Source: Silvimonas iriomotensis
GTDB taxonomy: Bacteria; Pseudomonadota; Gammaproteobacteria; Burkholderiales; Chitinibacteraceae
Reading direction: 5' to 3'
Length of the DNA stretch: 64,000 nucleotides
Assembly: GCF_014645535.1 (NCBI RefSeq)
Contig: NZ_BMLX01000001.1
Location: 427,169-491,168, forward strand
Positions within the stretch are counted from its first letter, which is position 1. Every line of letters starts with the position of its first letter. Of this stretch, positions 17,498-26,522 are shown one piece after another. The notes under the pieces are model-generated. The model was not told where the DNA came from and did not search any database. It saw nothing but the letters and a program-made list of their open reading frames with translations. The position numbers were made by a program, and so were the translations under genes.

Positions 17498-18079
17498 TTA
17501 GCCCGCAGCGGCAAGGCGGGTAATGTTGGTCGCGGTGGATTTGTCTTCCAGCCCGGGACGGCGGGCCTCAGACAGGGATTCGATCTCGCCCGAGATCGTG
17601 CCGCCGGATTCAATCAGCAGCTTGCCATAGCGAATGGTGCCTTTGACGCGGCCGGTGGCGTGGATGATCAGTTGTTCACGCGCGGTCAGTTCGCCATCAA
17701 ACGTGCCGTGCACTTCGGCCACATCAATGCTGACCTTGCCAGAGAATGAACCGCCCTCGGCAATGCGGATCACGCGGCTGTCCATGGTCGCTTCCACACG
17801 CCCTTCAACCACCAGCGTGTCGCAATCCAGAATCTCGGCACCGCGCAGTTTCACATCCGGGCCGACGATCAGGCGGTTGCCGCCGCTGTCTGCCGGCGCG
17901 GCGACCGGGGCTTTGGGTTCGGCCTGGACACTGCTGGGTACATGTTCCGCCCGCAGGCCATCCGCCGGGCTGGCATGGCTGGCCGGGTCGGCATGGGCGG
18001 GAGAGGGCTGGTTGTTGCGGTTGCCCAGAACGCCCTGGTTGCGGTTCAGGATGGGGGTTTGCTGTTTGGACGAGAACAT
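17498..18079 (-). CDS. Bactofilin family cytoskeletal protein
   Basis: 193 residues. A disordered N-terminus of about 75 residues rich in Gln, Asn, Ala and Pro precedes a bactofilin core with regular hydrophobic beta-helix rungs: LIVGPDVKLRGAEILDCDTL, VVEGRVEATMDSRVIRIAEG and KGTIRYGKLLIESGGTISGE. Bactofilins polymerise into membrane-associated scaffolds used in cell shape, polarity or motility. It is divergent from the flgB operon across a 414-bp gap; a motility link is possible but rests only on position. Confidence 0.88.
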   Translation of the reverse strand: MFSSKQQTPILNRNQGVLGNRNNQPSPAHADPASHASPADGLRAEHVPSSVQAEPKAPVAAPADSGGNRLIVGPDVKLRGAEILDCDTLVVEGRVEATMDSRVIRIAEGGSFSGKVSIDVAEVHGTFDGELTAREQLIIHATGRVKGTIRYGKLLIESGGTISGEIESLSEARRPGLEDKSTATNITRLAAAG

Positions 18080-18439
18080 GGGTACTCCTTGGGAAAGACG
18101 TCATCAAATGCGCGAAATATCACTGTTTCCGCGTTCGGCCCTTTATTGCAATTGCCGTGCCATGTTGTGAAAGTCATTTAAAAACAGTGTGTTGCTTGTT
18201 TTTTGTAAGGTAAGACTGCAATTTTGTGACAAATCGTGTCGCTGTGTGGCGTCAGGTAGAAGGGGGCGAGAGCGGGATCGTCAGTCAGTGCGGGGTTTTC
18301 CGCCTGTCGCTGACGGGCGACGGGTGGCGGCGGCAATGTGCGCAACAGCGTGGCCAGCGCCGTTGGCCAGACCGGCAAAACTTGCCGGATGCATATTTGT
18401 CAGAATTGTAAAACCCTTGAAAATCAATGGTTTGATATC
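18080..18439. other. Gene-free region between bactofilin and flgB promoter
   Basis: About 360 bp of divergent upstream DNA, AT-rich near 18175-18240. No convincing ORF. It could hold sites for a sigma-54 activator of the FleQ/FlrC kind, but I cannot identify one by eye. Confidence 0.5.
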
Positions 18440-18456
18440 TGGCACGCTTCCTGCTT
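18440..18456 (+). promoter_or_regulatory. Sigma-54 (RpoN)-type promoter of the flgB operon
   Basis: CTGGCACGCTTCCTGCT has the -24 TGGCACG and a -12 (C)TGC separated by the required spacing. It lies about 40 bp before the flgB start. The only deviation is CTGC for TTGC. An RpoN-dependent flg operon agrees with the flagellar hierarchy known in many beta- and gammaproteobacteria. Confidence 0.75.
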
Positions 18457-18493
18457 TTGTGATTGCAGTCACAGATGGGGAAGCCCGAAGATC

Positions 18494-18919
18494 ATGATGA
18501 GTGCACTTGATAACTACTTCCAGACACAGCAAACGGCAATGCGCTTGCGCGATTACCGTCAGGAAGTGTTGTCGTCCAACATTGCCAACGCCGATACACC
18601 GCAATACAAGGCGCGTGATTTCGACTTCACCTCTGCGTTCAACAGCGCACTGGCGGCGCAGCAATCGGGCAATAGCGGTGCGCTCAAGACCACGGATAGT
18701 CGCCACCTGCAACCGGCCGGTTCCAGCGCGGCAGATTTGCTGTCCCCCAAATTGCAATATCGCAGCGAAGTGCAGCCTTCCATTGATGGCAACACGGTGG
18801 ATATGACCAAGGAAATGCGCGATTTCGCGGACAACACGCTGCGCTATGAAGCCGCCATTACTTTCATGCAGAACCGGATGAGTACCTACCGGACTGCGCT
18901 GACTTCTTCTTCGTCCTGA
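18494..18919 (+). CDS. flgB: Flagellar basal-body rod protein FlgB
   Basis: 141 residues, MMSALDNYFQTQQTAMRLRD, with the rod-protein N-terminal motif LSSNIANADTPQYKARDFDF and the C-terminal segment MTKEMRDFADNTLRYEAAIT. FlgB forms the most proximal part of the rod, near the MS ring. I chose the tandem ATGs at 18494/18497; the frame continues upstream to 18338 through the promoter and is not coding. First gene of flgBCDEFGHI, with an 18-bp gap to flgC. Confidence 0.95.
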   Translation: MMSALDNYFQTQQTAMRLRDYRQEVLSSNIANADTPQYKARDFDFTSAFNSALAAQQSGNSGALKTTDSRHLQPAGSSAADLLSPKLQYRSEVQPSIDGNTVDMTKEMRDFADNTLRYEAAITFMQNRMSTYRTALTSSSS

Positions 18920-18937
18920 TAACGGAGCCGCCTGAGC

Positions 18938-19345
18938 ATGTCTCTGTTCAGCACTTTTGATATTTCGGCCTCGGCCATGCAAGCGCAGTCCATGCGCCTG
19001 AATGCCGTGGCCAGCAACCTGGCCAACGCCGAATCGACGACCAGCTCCAACGGTCAGCCGTACCGGGCCAAACAGGTCGTGTTCCAGGCAACGCCGGTCG
19101 GCCCGGAAGGTGGCGTGGGCGTGAAAGTGTCGCAGGTGGTCGAAGATCAGGCCCCGCCCAAGCTGGTGTACGACCCGCGCAACCCGGTGGCCGATGCCAA
19201 CGGTTACGTGGCGATGCCCAATGTGGATGTGGTCGAAGAAATGACCAATATGTTGTCGGCCTCCCGGTCTTACCAGACCAACGCCGATGTGATGAACACT
19301 GCCAAGACCCTGATGCAGCGCACGTTGCAGCTGGGTTCGAGCTGA
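18938..19345 (+). CDS. flgC: Flagellar basal-body rod protein FlgC
   Basis: 135 residues, [20 protein letters not shown], with the N-terminal [10 protein letters not shown] motif and the typical C-terminus [20 protein letters not shown] followed by a TLQLGSS end. Full length for the family. Rod component distal to FlgB. Ribosome site ACGGAG upstream. Confidence 0.96.
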   Translation: MSLFSTFDISASAMQAQSMRLNAVASNLANAESTTSSNGQPYRAKQVVFQATPVGPEGGVGVKVSQVVEDQAPPKLVYDPRNPVADANGYVAMPNVDVVEEMTNMLSASRSYQTNADVMNTAKTLMQRTLQLGSS

Positions 19346-19373
19346 TTGATAACCCGGATCGAGGGATAGCACC

Positions 19374-20093
19374 ATGGCAACCACCGTAAACAACAGCACC
19401 GGGATCAATTTCACAGCGCTGAATTCCGCATTGAGCGGCACCTCCAGCAGCAGTGGCGCGTCAGGCTCGGCCCAGGCCATGCAAGACCAGTTCATGCAAT
19501 TGCTGGTCGCGCAGTTGCAAAACCAGGACCCGACCAACCCGATGGATAACTCCCAGATGACCTCGCAACTGGCGCAGATCAGCACGGTGAGCGGGTTGCA
19601 GCAACTCAATGCCACCATGACCGGCATGTCCTCGCTGTTCAATTCCAGCCAGGCGCTGCAATCGGCTTCGCTGATCGGCAAACAGGTGATGGCGCCGACC
19701 AGTTCCTGGGCCTACGACGGCACCAACAACCTGCAAGCCGCGGTTGATGTGCCGGCCGGCACCACCCAGATGCAGGTTTCGGTGGTGTCGCTCACCACCG
19801 GCCAGGTGGTCGACCAGATGACCACCACGCCGACCGCAGGCCAGTCCAACCCGATCAACTGGGACGGCACCCTGGCCGACGGCACCAAGGCTGCGGCCGG
19901 CAAATACGCCATCGTTGCCAAGGGCGTGGACGCTTCAGGTAACCAGTCTTCGCTGACCGTGGACGGCTGGCAGACCGCATCGAGCGTGATCCTGAACGGC
20001 AGTGCCGTGCAGGTGGTACTGGGTAATGGTTCGACCGTGAATCTGAGCGACATCAAACAGGTAAGCGGCGGGTCTTCGACATCGTCGACCTGA
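19374..20093 (+). CDS. flgD: Flagellar hook-capping protein FlgD
   Basis: 239 residues. The conserved N-terminal segment QFMQLLVAQLQNQDPTNPMD is diagnostic and is followed by NSQMTSQLAQISTVSGLQQL. The C-terminal half holds the FlgD Ig-like/tudor module (INWDGTLADGTKAAAGKYAI). FlgD caps the growing hook and is later shed. The low-complexity Ser/Gly-rich N-terminal linker is normal. Translation start at 19374 with GAGGGA upstream. Confidence 0.95.
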   Translation: MATTVNNSTGINFTALNSALSGTSSSSGASGSAQAMQDQFMQLLVAQLQNQDPTNPMDNSQMTSQLAQISTVSGLQQLNATMTGMSSLFNSSQALQSASLIGKQVMAPTSSWAYDGTNNLQAAVDVPAGTTQMQVSVVSLTTGQVVDQMTTTPTAGQSNPINWDGTLADGTKAAAGKYAIVAKGVDASGNQSSLTVDGWQTASSVILNGSAVQVVLGNGSTVNLSDIKQVSGGSSTSST

Positions 20094-20203
20094 TCAGTAG
20101 TTAACGTCGTTCAGCAAGATTAACGAGCCAACGAAACAATCTGCCCGGGGAGGGCAGGCATGAATTGCCGCAGGGGCGGCAAGGATTGCCGGGAGGGGTA
20201 AAC

Positions 20204-21532
20204 ATGGGTTTTCAACAAGGTCTGAGCGGTCTGAATGCGGCGTCCAAAAACCTGGACGTGATCGGCAACAACATCGCTAACGCCAACACGGTAGGCTTCA
20301 AGCAGTCGCGTGCCGAGTTTGCCGATATCTACGCATCCACATTCGCATCGTCCTCCAACGTGGCCGGTATCGGTACCCGCGTGATGGATGTCGCCCAGCA
20401 GTTTGGCCAGGGCAACGTGGAAACCACCAGCAACCCGCTGGATGTCGCGATTACCGGGAATGGTTTTTTCCGGATGTCCGACACCTCGGGCACGATTTCG
20501 TACTCCCGCAATGGCCAGTTCCAGCTGGATAACCAGGGTTACATCGTCAACGACGGCCAGCGCCTGACCGGCTGGGGTGTTGACGCGAACACCGGCCAGT
20601 TGCTCAAGGGCGGCAACCCGGTGCCGCTGCAGATCACCGTCGGCAACATCGGCGCGCGCGCAACCGGTTCGTCTGGTACGTCCAACGCCGGCCTGCAAGT
20701 CGGCCAGATGAACCTGAATGCCGCGGCAACGATCATCAACCGCGCAGCGCCCCCGACCGGTGTCGGCCCGCTGAACGTGACCGATCCGACCACGTTTACC
20801 AGCTCCACCACCGCGCAGGTGTACGACGCCCAGGGCGTATCGCACAACTTGACGTTCTATTTCACCAAAGTGGCGACCAACCAGTGGGAAGTGCAAACCT
20901 CGTTTGACGGCGGCACGCCGACGACGACGGGTTCCCCGGCCGGCACCAATGGCTACCTGATGTACACCGGCACCGGTACGCTGGATGCCACGACCGTCCC
21001 GACTGATCCGTTGACCGGCACTGCCGCCTCCAACGTGTCCGGCTTTACCTTCAGCACCACGCTGACCGCCCCGAACGGCGCCACCAGCCCGTTTGCCTTT
21101 AACGTCAGCTTCCCGAACTCGACCCAGTACGGCAGCCCGTTTGTGGTGAACGCGCTGAACCAGGACGGTTACGCCGACGGTACGCTGACCGGCATGAGCA
21201 TCGGCAAGGATGGCGTGATCCAGGGTAGTTACTCCAACGGCCAGACCAAGACCGTCGGCCAGATCGTGCTGGCCAACTTCACCAACGTGCAGGGCCTGCA
21301 GCCGCTGGGTGATAACCGCTGGTCCCAGACTTTTGCTTCCGGCCAGCCGACCATTGGCGATCCGGGCACCGGTAGCCTGGGTTCGCTGCAATCGTCCGCG
21401 CAGGAAGATTCCAACGTGGATCTGACTTCGGAACTGGTGAACCTGATTACCGCCCAGCGTAACTATCAGGCCAATGCGCAGACCATCAAGGCGCAGGACA
21501 CCATTCTCCAGACCATCGTGAACCTGGGTTAA
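20204..21532 (+). CDS. flgE: Flagellar hook protein FlgE
   Basis: 442 residues. N-terminus MGFQQGLSGLNAASKNLDVI followed by GNNIANANTVGFKQSRAEFA; C-terminus SNVDLTSELVNLITAQRNYQ then ANAQTIKAQDTILQTIVNLG, both coiled-coil ends conserved in hook proteins. The middle is Thr/Ser/Gly-rich surface domain. ATG 20204 is set by the GGGAGGGG ribosome site. It is the main subunit of the hook, exported by the flagellar type III system. Confidence 0.96.
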   Translation: MGFQQGLSGLNAASKNLDVIGNNIANANTVGFKQSRAEFADIYASTFASSSNVAGIGTRVMDVAQQFGQGNVETTSNPLDVAITGNGFFRMSDTSGTISYSRNGQFQLDNQGYIVNDGQRLTGWGVDANTGQLLKGGNPVPLQITVGNIGARATGSSGTSNAGLQVGQMNLNAAATIINRAAPPTGVGPLNVTDPTTFTSSTTAQVYDAQGVSHNLTFYFTKVATNQWEVQTSFDGGTPTTTGSPAGTNGYLMYTGTGTLDATTVPTDPLTGTAASNVSGFTFSTTLTAPNGATSPFAFNVSFPNSTQYGSPFVVNALNQDGYADGTLTGMSIGKDGVIQGSYSNGQTKTVGQIVLANFTNVQGLQPLGDNRWSQTFASGQPTIGDPGTGSLGSLQSSAQEDSNVDLTSELVNLITAQRNYQANAQTIKAQDTILQTIVNLG

Positions 21533-21631
21533 TCGGGTTTTTGAAGGTCGCCGGTTCATCACCGGATTGATGTTGATTTCGATGTCGATTTCGATTTCGC
21601 AGACGCAGCAGAACAAGGGTAAACCTGCTTA

Positions 21632-22369
21632 ATGGACAGACTGATTTACGTGGCCATGACCGGCGCCAAGCAATCCATGCAACGGCAGGCCACGATTTCC
21701 AGCAACCTTGCCAATGCCGCTACCCCGGGTTTCCGGGCTGATCTGGATACGTTCCGCGCCGTGCCCGTGCTGGGCGAGGGCGCACAGACCCGCGCTTTTG
21801 TGGTGGCGCAAACCACCGGCGCGGATTTGTCTCCCGGCGTGATCCAGAGCACCGGTCGCGATATGGATGCCGCCATCAATGGCGACGGCTGGTTCACTGT
21901 CCAGACTGGCTCGGGCGAAGCCTATACCCGTAACGGCGGTTTCGAGATCGATGCTTCGGGCCTGCTGAAAACCCGCTCCGGGCTGGTGGTGATGGGCGAA
22001 AACGGCCCGATCACCGTGCCGGACAACACGCGTATCTCGTTCGGTTCTGACGGCACCATCAGCGGCACGCCGCTGGATAACCCTTCGGCCACCACCGATC
22101 TGGGTCGTCTGAAACTGGTCAACCCGGCCGGGACCGATGTGTACAAAGGTACCGATGGCCTGTTCCGGATGCGCGATGGCTCCGCCGCCCAGACTGATGA
22201 AAACGTGGAAGTGGCCCCGGATGCGCTGGAAAACAGCAACGTCAATGCCGTGGATGAACTGGTGAACATGATCAGCTCGCAGCGCCATTACGACATGCAG
22301 GTGCAACTGATCCAGTCGGCAGATACCAATGCCCGCTCGGTGGCGTCGATCATCCAGTTCAGCAGCTGA
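21632..22369 (+). CDS. flgF: Flagellar basal-body rod protein FlgF
   Basis: 245 residues, MDRLIYVAMTGAKQSMQRQA with SSNLANAATPGFRADLDTFR, and the closing helix VNAVDELVNMISSQRHYDMQ. Proximal rod protein. It lies 99 bp after flgE; that gap contains a short run of GATTTC repeats (around 21575-21597). Shorter than FlgG and has the FlgF-type start MDRLIY. Confidence 0.94.
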   Translation: MDRLIYVAMTGAKQSMQRQATISSNLANAATPGFRADLDTFRAVPVLGEGAQTRAFVVAQTTGADLSPGVIQSTGRDMDAAINGDGWFTVQTGSGEAYTRNGGFEIDASGLLKTRSGLVVMGENGPITVPDNTRISFGSDGTISGTPLDNPSATTDLGRLKLVNPAGTDVYKGTDGLFRMRDGSAAQTDENVEVAPDALENSNVNAVDELVNMISSQRHYDMQVQLIQSADTNARSVASIIQFSS

Positions 22370-22466
22370 TCAAATCACTGAGATGCCGTTTCAGGCCGCA
22401 ACACCGGGCCAGGTTTACTGAATGCAATACCGCGCTCGCGCAAGATAAAACAAGGAAGAACACACC

Positions 22467-23252
22467 ATGATGCGTTCGCTGTGGATCGCCAAGACGGGCA
22501 TGGATGCCATGCAGAACAACGTCGACGTGATCTCTCATAACCTCGCCAACGTGGCCACCAACGGCTACAAGCGCGAGCGTCCTATTTTTGATGACTTGCT
22601 GTATCAGAACCTGCGCCAGCCTGGCGGCGCCACCAGCCAGACCACCAGCCTGCCAACGGGCCTGCAACTGGGTACCGGTGTGCGCACGGTCGCCACCGCG
22701 CGGATTTTTGAGCAAGGCAGTCTGCAGAACACGGAAGGCCAGCTTGATCTGGCCATCAATGGCGTCGGTTTCTTCCAGATTACCCAGCCCGATGGCACCA
22801 CGGCCTATACCCGTGATGGCTCGTTCCAGCTGGATAACCAGGGTAACGTCGTCACCGCAGAAGGCGAGGCCCTCAGCCCGGCCATTCAGGTGCCGGCCGG
22901 TACCACCTCCGTCAGCGTGGGCAAAGACGGCACGGTGACCGCCATTGTGAACAATGTGGCCAGCGCCCCGGTGACCCTGGGTGTGATCCAGCTGGCTACG
23001 TTCATCAACCCGGCCGGTTTGCAGGCCATTGGTGACAACCTCTACCTGGAAACCAACGCTTCTGGCGCGCCGACGGCAGGTCAGCCGGGCACCAATGGTC
23101 TGGGTGCGGTTAACCAGGGTTATGTGGAAACGTCCAACGTGAACGTGACCGAAGAGCTGGTCAACATGATCCAGGCGCAGCGTGCGTATGAAATCAACTC
23201 GCGCGCGGTGACCACGTCTGACCAGATGCTGCAAAAGCTCGAATCGATGTAA
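22467..23252 (+). CDS. flgG: Flagellar distal rod protein FlgG
   Basis: 261 residues, [20 protein letters not shown] then [20 protein letters not shown], ending [20 protein letters not shown] then [15 protein letters not shown]. Length and both termini match FlgG, the major distal-rod subunit. AAGGAAG upstream supports the tandem ATG at 22467. Confidence 0.97.
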   Translation: MMRSLWIAKTGMDAMQNNVDVISHNLANVATNGYKRERPIFDDLLYQNLRQPGGATSQTTSLPTGLQLGTGVRTVATARIFEQGSLQNTEGQLDLAINGVGFFQITQPDGTTAYTRDGSFQLDNQGNVVTAEGEALSPAIQVPAGTTSVSVGKDGTVTAIVNNVASAPVTLGVIQLATFINPAGLQAIGDNLYLETNASGAPTAGQPGTNGLGAVNQGYVETSNVNVTEELVNMIQAQRAYEINSRAVTTSDQMLQKLESM

Positions 23253-23383
23253 GGCAATACAAGCAGTAAAGCTGTAAAGCAGTGAATGGATTGAGGCAAA
23301 CGCAACGGCCACCGCGGCCGTTGCCGGCAAGACGATTGAAGCAGGACGGCCGCCGCAGGCAGCCGCGAGAGAAGGGTACGAGC

Positions 23384-24076
23384 ATGGCGGTGAAAAGATC
23401 ACGATGGGTACGACTGGCGCTGGCAGCGGTGACGTTGTCGCTGGGGGCCTGTGCCGTGGTGCAACCCAAGTCGATTGTGACCGGGCCGACCACCATCCGG
23501 CCAGAACCGGCCCTGCAATCGAACTACAACCAGGGTTCGATTTTCCAGACTGCCAACTCCCGCCAGCTGTTTGAAGAGCGCACCGCCAAACGCCTGGGCG
23601 ATGTGCTGACCATTACCATTGCGGAAAACCTCTCCGCCACCAACAAGGTGGATACTTCCACCGACCGCAAGGGCACCTTGTCGCTGAGTGGCAGTGGCTC
23701 CTTGCCGGGCATGCCGGGTTATCTGCGCGAGTTCATGGGCGCCACAATGAACACCAGCAACGAAAACAAGTTTGCCGGCAATGGTTCTACCGACAACACC
23801 AACACCTTTACCGGCTCGCTCTCGGCCACGGTGATCGAGGTCTTGCCCAACGGCAACCTGCAGATTGGCGGCGAAAAACAGATCGCCATCAACGGTCATG
23901 TGAATACCTTGCGGCTGACCGGCATCATCAACCCGACCGACATCCAGGCCGGCAATACCATTCCGTCGACCAAAGTGGCTGATGCCCGGATTGAACAACT
24001 GGGCGTGGGCGCGCTGGCCGATGCCACGACCATGGGCTGGCTGCAGCGCTTTTTCCTGAGCGTGATGCCTTACTGA
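23384..24076 (+). CDS. flgH: Flagellar L-ring lipoprotein FlgH
   Basis: 230 residues from ATG 23384. The signal sequence ends in the lipobox LGAC, so the mature protein should be lipidated at that Cys and held in the outer membrane. Conserved segments: RLGDVLTITIAENLSATNKV, LSATVIEVLPNGNLQIGGEK and LRLTGIINPTDIQAGNTIPS, with C-terminus GWLQRFFLSVMPY. FlgH builds the L ring in the outer membrane. The frame before 23384 (from 23282) is Arg-rich and unconvincing; GAGAAGGG is the ribosome site. Confidence 0.96.
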   Translation: MAVKRSRWVRLALAAVTLSLGACAVVQPKSIVTGPTTIRPEPALQSNYNQGSIFQTANSRQLFEERTAKRLGDVLTITIAENLSATNKVDTSTDRKGTLSLSGSGSLPGMPGYLREFMGATMNTSNENKFAGNGSTDNTNTFTGSLSATVIEVLPNGNLQIGGEKQIAINGHVNTLRLTGIINPTDIQAGNTIPSTKVADARIEQLGVGALADATTMGWLQRFFLSVMPY

Positions 24077-24092
24077 GAGTGCGCGTGAAATC

Positions 24093-25202
24093 ATGAATAC
24101 GATGACCATCTTCAAGCGCTTTGCCCTGTGTGCCTTGATGCTGCTGGCTGCAGGTGCAGCCCGGGCCGACAAGGTACGTGACCTGGCCAGTATTGCCGGC
24201 GTGCGCCCCAACCAGCTGGTGGGTTACGGTCTCGTGGTAGGTCTGGACGGCAGCGGTGACCAGACCACGCAAACGCCATTCACGGTGCAATCCGTGATCA
24301 ACATGCTGAACAACCTGGGCGTCCAGGTGCCCTCCGGCGGCAACCTGCAACTGAAGAACGTCGCTGCCGTTACAGTGACGGCCAACCTGCCGGCGTTCTC
24401 CCGCCCGGGTCAGCCGATTGATGTCACTGTTTCGTCGATCGGTAATGCCAAATCACTGCGCGGCGGCACGCTGGTGCTGACCCCGCTGAAAGGTGTGGAC
24501 GGCCAGATTTACGCCATGGCGCAAGGCAACGTGGTGGTGGCCGGGGCGGGCGCTTCTGCCGGTGGTTCCAGCACGCAGGTCAATCAACTGGCCACGGGCC
24601 GGATTCCGGACGGCGCCACGGTAGAACGCTCGGTGCCCGGTGGCGTGGGGCAGGGTGACTTTGTACAGCTGGAACTGCTGCACACCGACTTCACCACCGC
24701 CAGCAATATGGTCAACGCCATCAATAACCAGTTTGGCCCGATCGCCTCGGCGCAGGATGGCCGGGTGATCCAGGTGCGGGCGCCGGAAGACGCCAACCAG
24801 CGCGTGTCTTTCCTGGCCCGTCTGGAAGGGCTGGATGTCACGCCGGCAGAGGTGGCCGCCAAGGTCATCATCAATGCCCGCACGGGTTCAATCGTGATGA
24901 ACCAGGCAGTGCAGGTTGATCCGTGCGCTGTTGCGCATGGCAATCTGACCGTGACCATTGCCGCCATGAATACCGTGGTCCAGCCGGGGCCGCTGGCGGG
25001 TGGCCGCACGGCCCGCGTGCAGAATGCGGATATCCAGATTGAAGCCGACAAGGGCGGTATTGTGCGCCTGCCCAAGGCATCCAACCTGCGTGACGTGGTC
25101 CGCGCGTTGAACGCAGTTGGCGCTACACCCCAGGATTTGCTGGCCATCTTGCAAGCCATGAAGGCGGCCGGCAGCCTCAAGGCAGACCTTGAGGTGATCT
25201 GA
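24093..25202 (+). CDS. flgI: Flagellar P-ring protein FlgI
   Basis: 369 residues with a signal peptide (ALMLLAAGAARA). The mature start DKVRDLASIAGVRPNQLVGY and the segments GLVVGLDGSGDQTTQTPFTV and LRDVVRALNAVGATPQDLLA are highly conserved in FlgI. It forms the periplasmic P ring around the rod. Last gene before a strong terminator. ATG 24102 is a possible alternative start. Confidence 0.97.
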   Translation: MNTMTIFKRFALCALMLLAAGAARADKVRDLASIAGVRPNQLVGYGLVVGLDGSGDQTTQTPFTVQSVINMLNNLGVQVPSGGNLQLKNVAAVTVTANLPAFSRPGQPIDVTVSSIGNAKSLRGGTLVLTPLKGVDGQIYAMAQGNVVVAGAGASAGGSSTQVNQLATGRIPDGATVERSVPGGVGQGDFVQLELLHTDFTTASNMVNAINNQFGPIASAQDGRVIQVRAPEDANQRVSFLARLEGLDVTPAEVAAKVIINARTGSIVMNQAVQVDPCAVAHGNLTVTIAAMNTVVQPGPLAGGRTARVQNADIQIEADKGGIVRLPKASNLRDVVRALNAVGATPQDLLAILQAMKAAGSLKADLEVI

Positions 25203-25231
25203 CGCGGCATCCCCCCGCCGCGTCCATCAGG

Positions 25232-25262
25232 CCCGACCCACCCCCGGGGTCGGGTTTTTTTT
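25232..25262 (+). terminator. Intrinsic terminator after flgI
   Basis: CCCGACCC (25232-25239) pairs with GGGTCGGG (25247-25254), followed by eight T. It divides flgBCDEFGHI from flgJ, which has its own promoter. Confidence 0.9.
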
Positions 25263-25419
25263 GTCCTGGGGTCTGGCACAACTCCCGCCGGAGTGGGTTG
25301 TGCCGGCTTCTCATGTCTGCGTGTGCGCTTGGCCGGCGAGTGTTTGTGGCGTTGCTGGTGTGCCGGGCCGGCGGCTCGGCGGCAGTCTAAAGCTACCGTT
25401 CCATCAACCACTTACCCCT

Positions 25420-25436
25420 CTGGCACAGTGCTTGCT
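25420..25436 (+). promoter_or_regulatory. Sigma-54 (RpoN)-type promoter of flgJ
   Basis: CTGGCACAGTGCTTGCT matches the RpoN consensus TGGCAC-N5-TTGC exactly at both elements. It lies about 38 bp before the flgJ start and downstream of the flgI terminator, so flgJ is a separate class of transcript under the same sigma factor as flgB. Confidence 0.85.
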
Positions 25437-25473
25437 TCTTTACAGCTAAAGACCCTTAGCCGAATCGAGCCAC

Positions 25474-26391
25474 ATGACGTTAGACAGCCCGGCCAGCCGT
25501 AGCAACCTCGCGCAAGCCTTAGCTTCTGATCCGAACAGCATCGCTGCGTTGCGGCAGACCGCCAACACTGGTTCTAAAGCCGGTGTCAAAGCGGTGGCGC
25601 AGCAGTTTGAAGCCTTGCTGATGCAACAGATGCTCAAGTCCATGCGCGACGCTACGCCGCAGTACGACACGCTTTCCAGCTCGCCTGCGTCCAGCATGTT
25701 TCGCAGCATGTATGACGAGCAGATCGCGGCGAACATGTCGGCGCACGGCGGGGTGGGGTTGGCGGATGCCATCGTGCGGCAGATCAGTATTCAGCAAGAC
25801 CCGTCGCTGTTGAAACAGGCCTGGCACACGCCGCCCAACCCGTTTGGCAAGAGCAGCACGCTGACAGGCAAAGCGGCAACGGCGGCAACCGGGGCGGCAA
25901 AAGATGCCGGTGACGGCGGCAATACCGCGTCATTCATCGACAAGATCGGCAACGCGGCCAGGTCGGCCAGTGCCACGCTGGGGGTGTCGCCGCATGTGCT
26001 GGTGGCGCAGGCTGCGCTAGAAACCGGTTGGGGCAAGAAGCCGCTGACCGACGCCTCCGGCCAGGATACGCACAACTTGTTTGGCGTGAAGGCCGGCAAG
26101 GATTGGCAAGGCAAGACGGCAGATGTCACCACCACGGAATACGTGAACGGTGTGCCGCAAAAGAAGACGGAAACATTCCGGGCGTATGACTCTTACGCAG
26201 ATGCCATGAGCGATTACGCCAGCATCATCAAGAGGCGTTTCAGTGATGCGGTCGGCTCAGGCAGTGATGCCAAAAGCTATGGCACGGCGTTGCAGTCCAA
26301 GGGCTACGCCACAGATCCGTACTACGCCGGCAAGCTGGCTGTGGTGGCGGCAAGGGTGCAAAAACAGATGGCTGGTTCAGGCAACGCCTGA
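25474..26391 (+). CDS. flgJ: Flagellar rod assembly protein/peptidoglycan hydrolase FlgJ
   Basis: 305 residues with two domains. The N-terminal rod-binding part (residues about 30-110) has VAQQFEALLMQQMLKSMRDA and SMYDEQIAANMSAHGGVGLA. The C-terminal glucosaminidase-type domain (GH73, about 160-300) has HVLVAQAALETGWGKKPLTD with its catalytic Glu, then HNLFGVKAGKDW. FlgJ scaffolds rod assembly and opens peptidoglycan for it. The dual-domain form is typical of beta- and gammaproteobacteria. Confidence 0.95.
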   Translation: MTLDSPASRSNLAQALASDPNSIAALRQTANTGSKAGVKAVAQQFEALLMQQMLKSMRDATPQYDTLSSSPASSMFRSMYDEQIAANMSAHGGVGLADAIVRQISIQQDPSLLKQAWHTPPNPFGKSSTLTGKAATAATGAAKDAGDGGNTASFIDKIGNAARSASATLGVSPHVLVAQAALETGWGKKPLTDASGQDTHNLFGVKAGKDWQGKTADVTTTEYVNGVPQKKTETFRAYDSYADAMSDYASIIKRRFSDAVGSGSDAKSYGTALQSKGYATDPYYAGKLAVVAARVQKQMAGSGNA

Positions 26392-26436
26392 GCGGTTGTG
26401 AGTGATGGTCACGGGTGAGTTTCCCCGTCCTGGTAA

Positions 26437-26463
26437 TCAAGATTCAGGTCAGATGGCCGATAT
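26437..26463 (+). promoter_or_regulatory. Sigma-28 (FliA)-type promoter of flgK
   Basis: TCAAGATT, 11 bp, GCCGATAT. The consensus is TAAAGTTT-N11-GCCGATAA, so 13 of 16 positions match with exact spacing. It ends 59 bp before the flgK start. Confidence 0.75.
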
Positions 26464-26522
26464 CAGGTAAAGCGCCGGTTGTGGTCATACCAACCGCCGC
26501 GAACAAGTAACGGAGCAGGACA

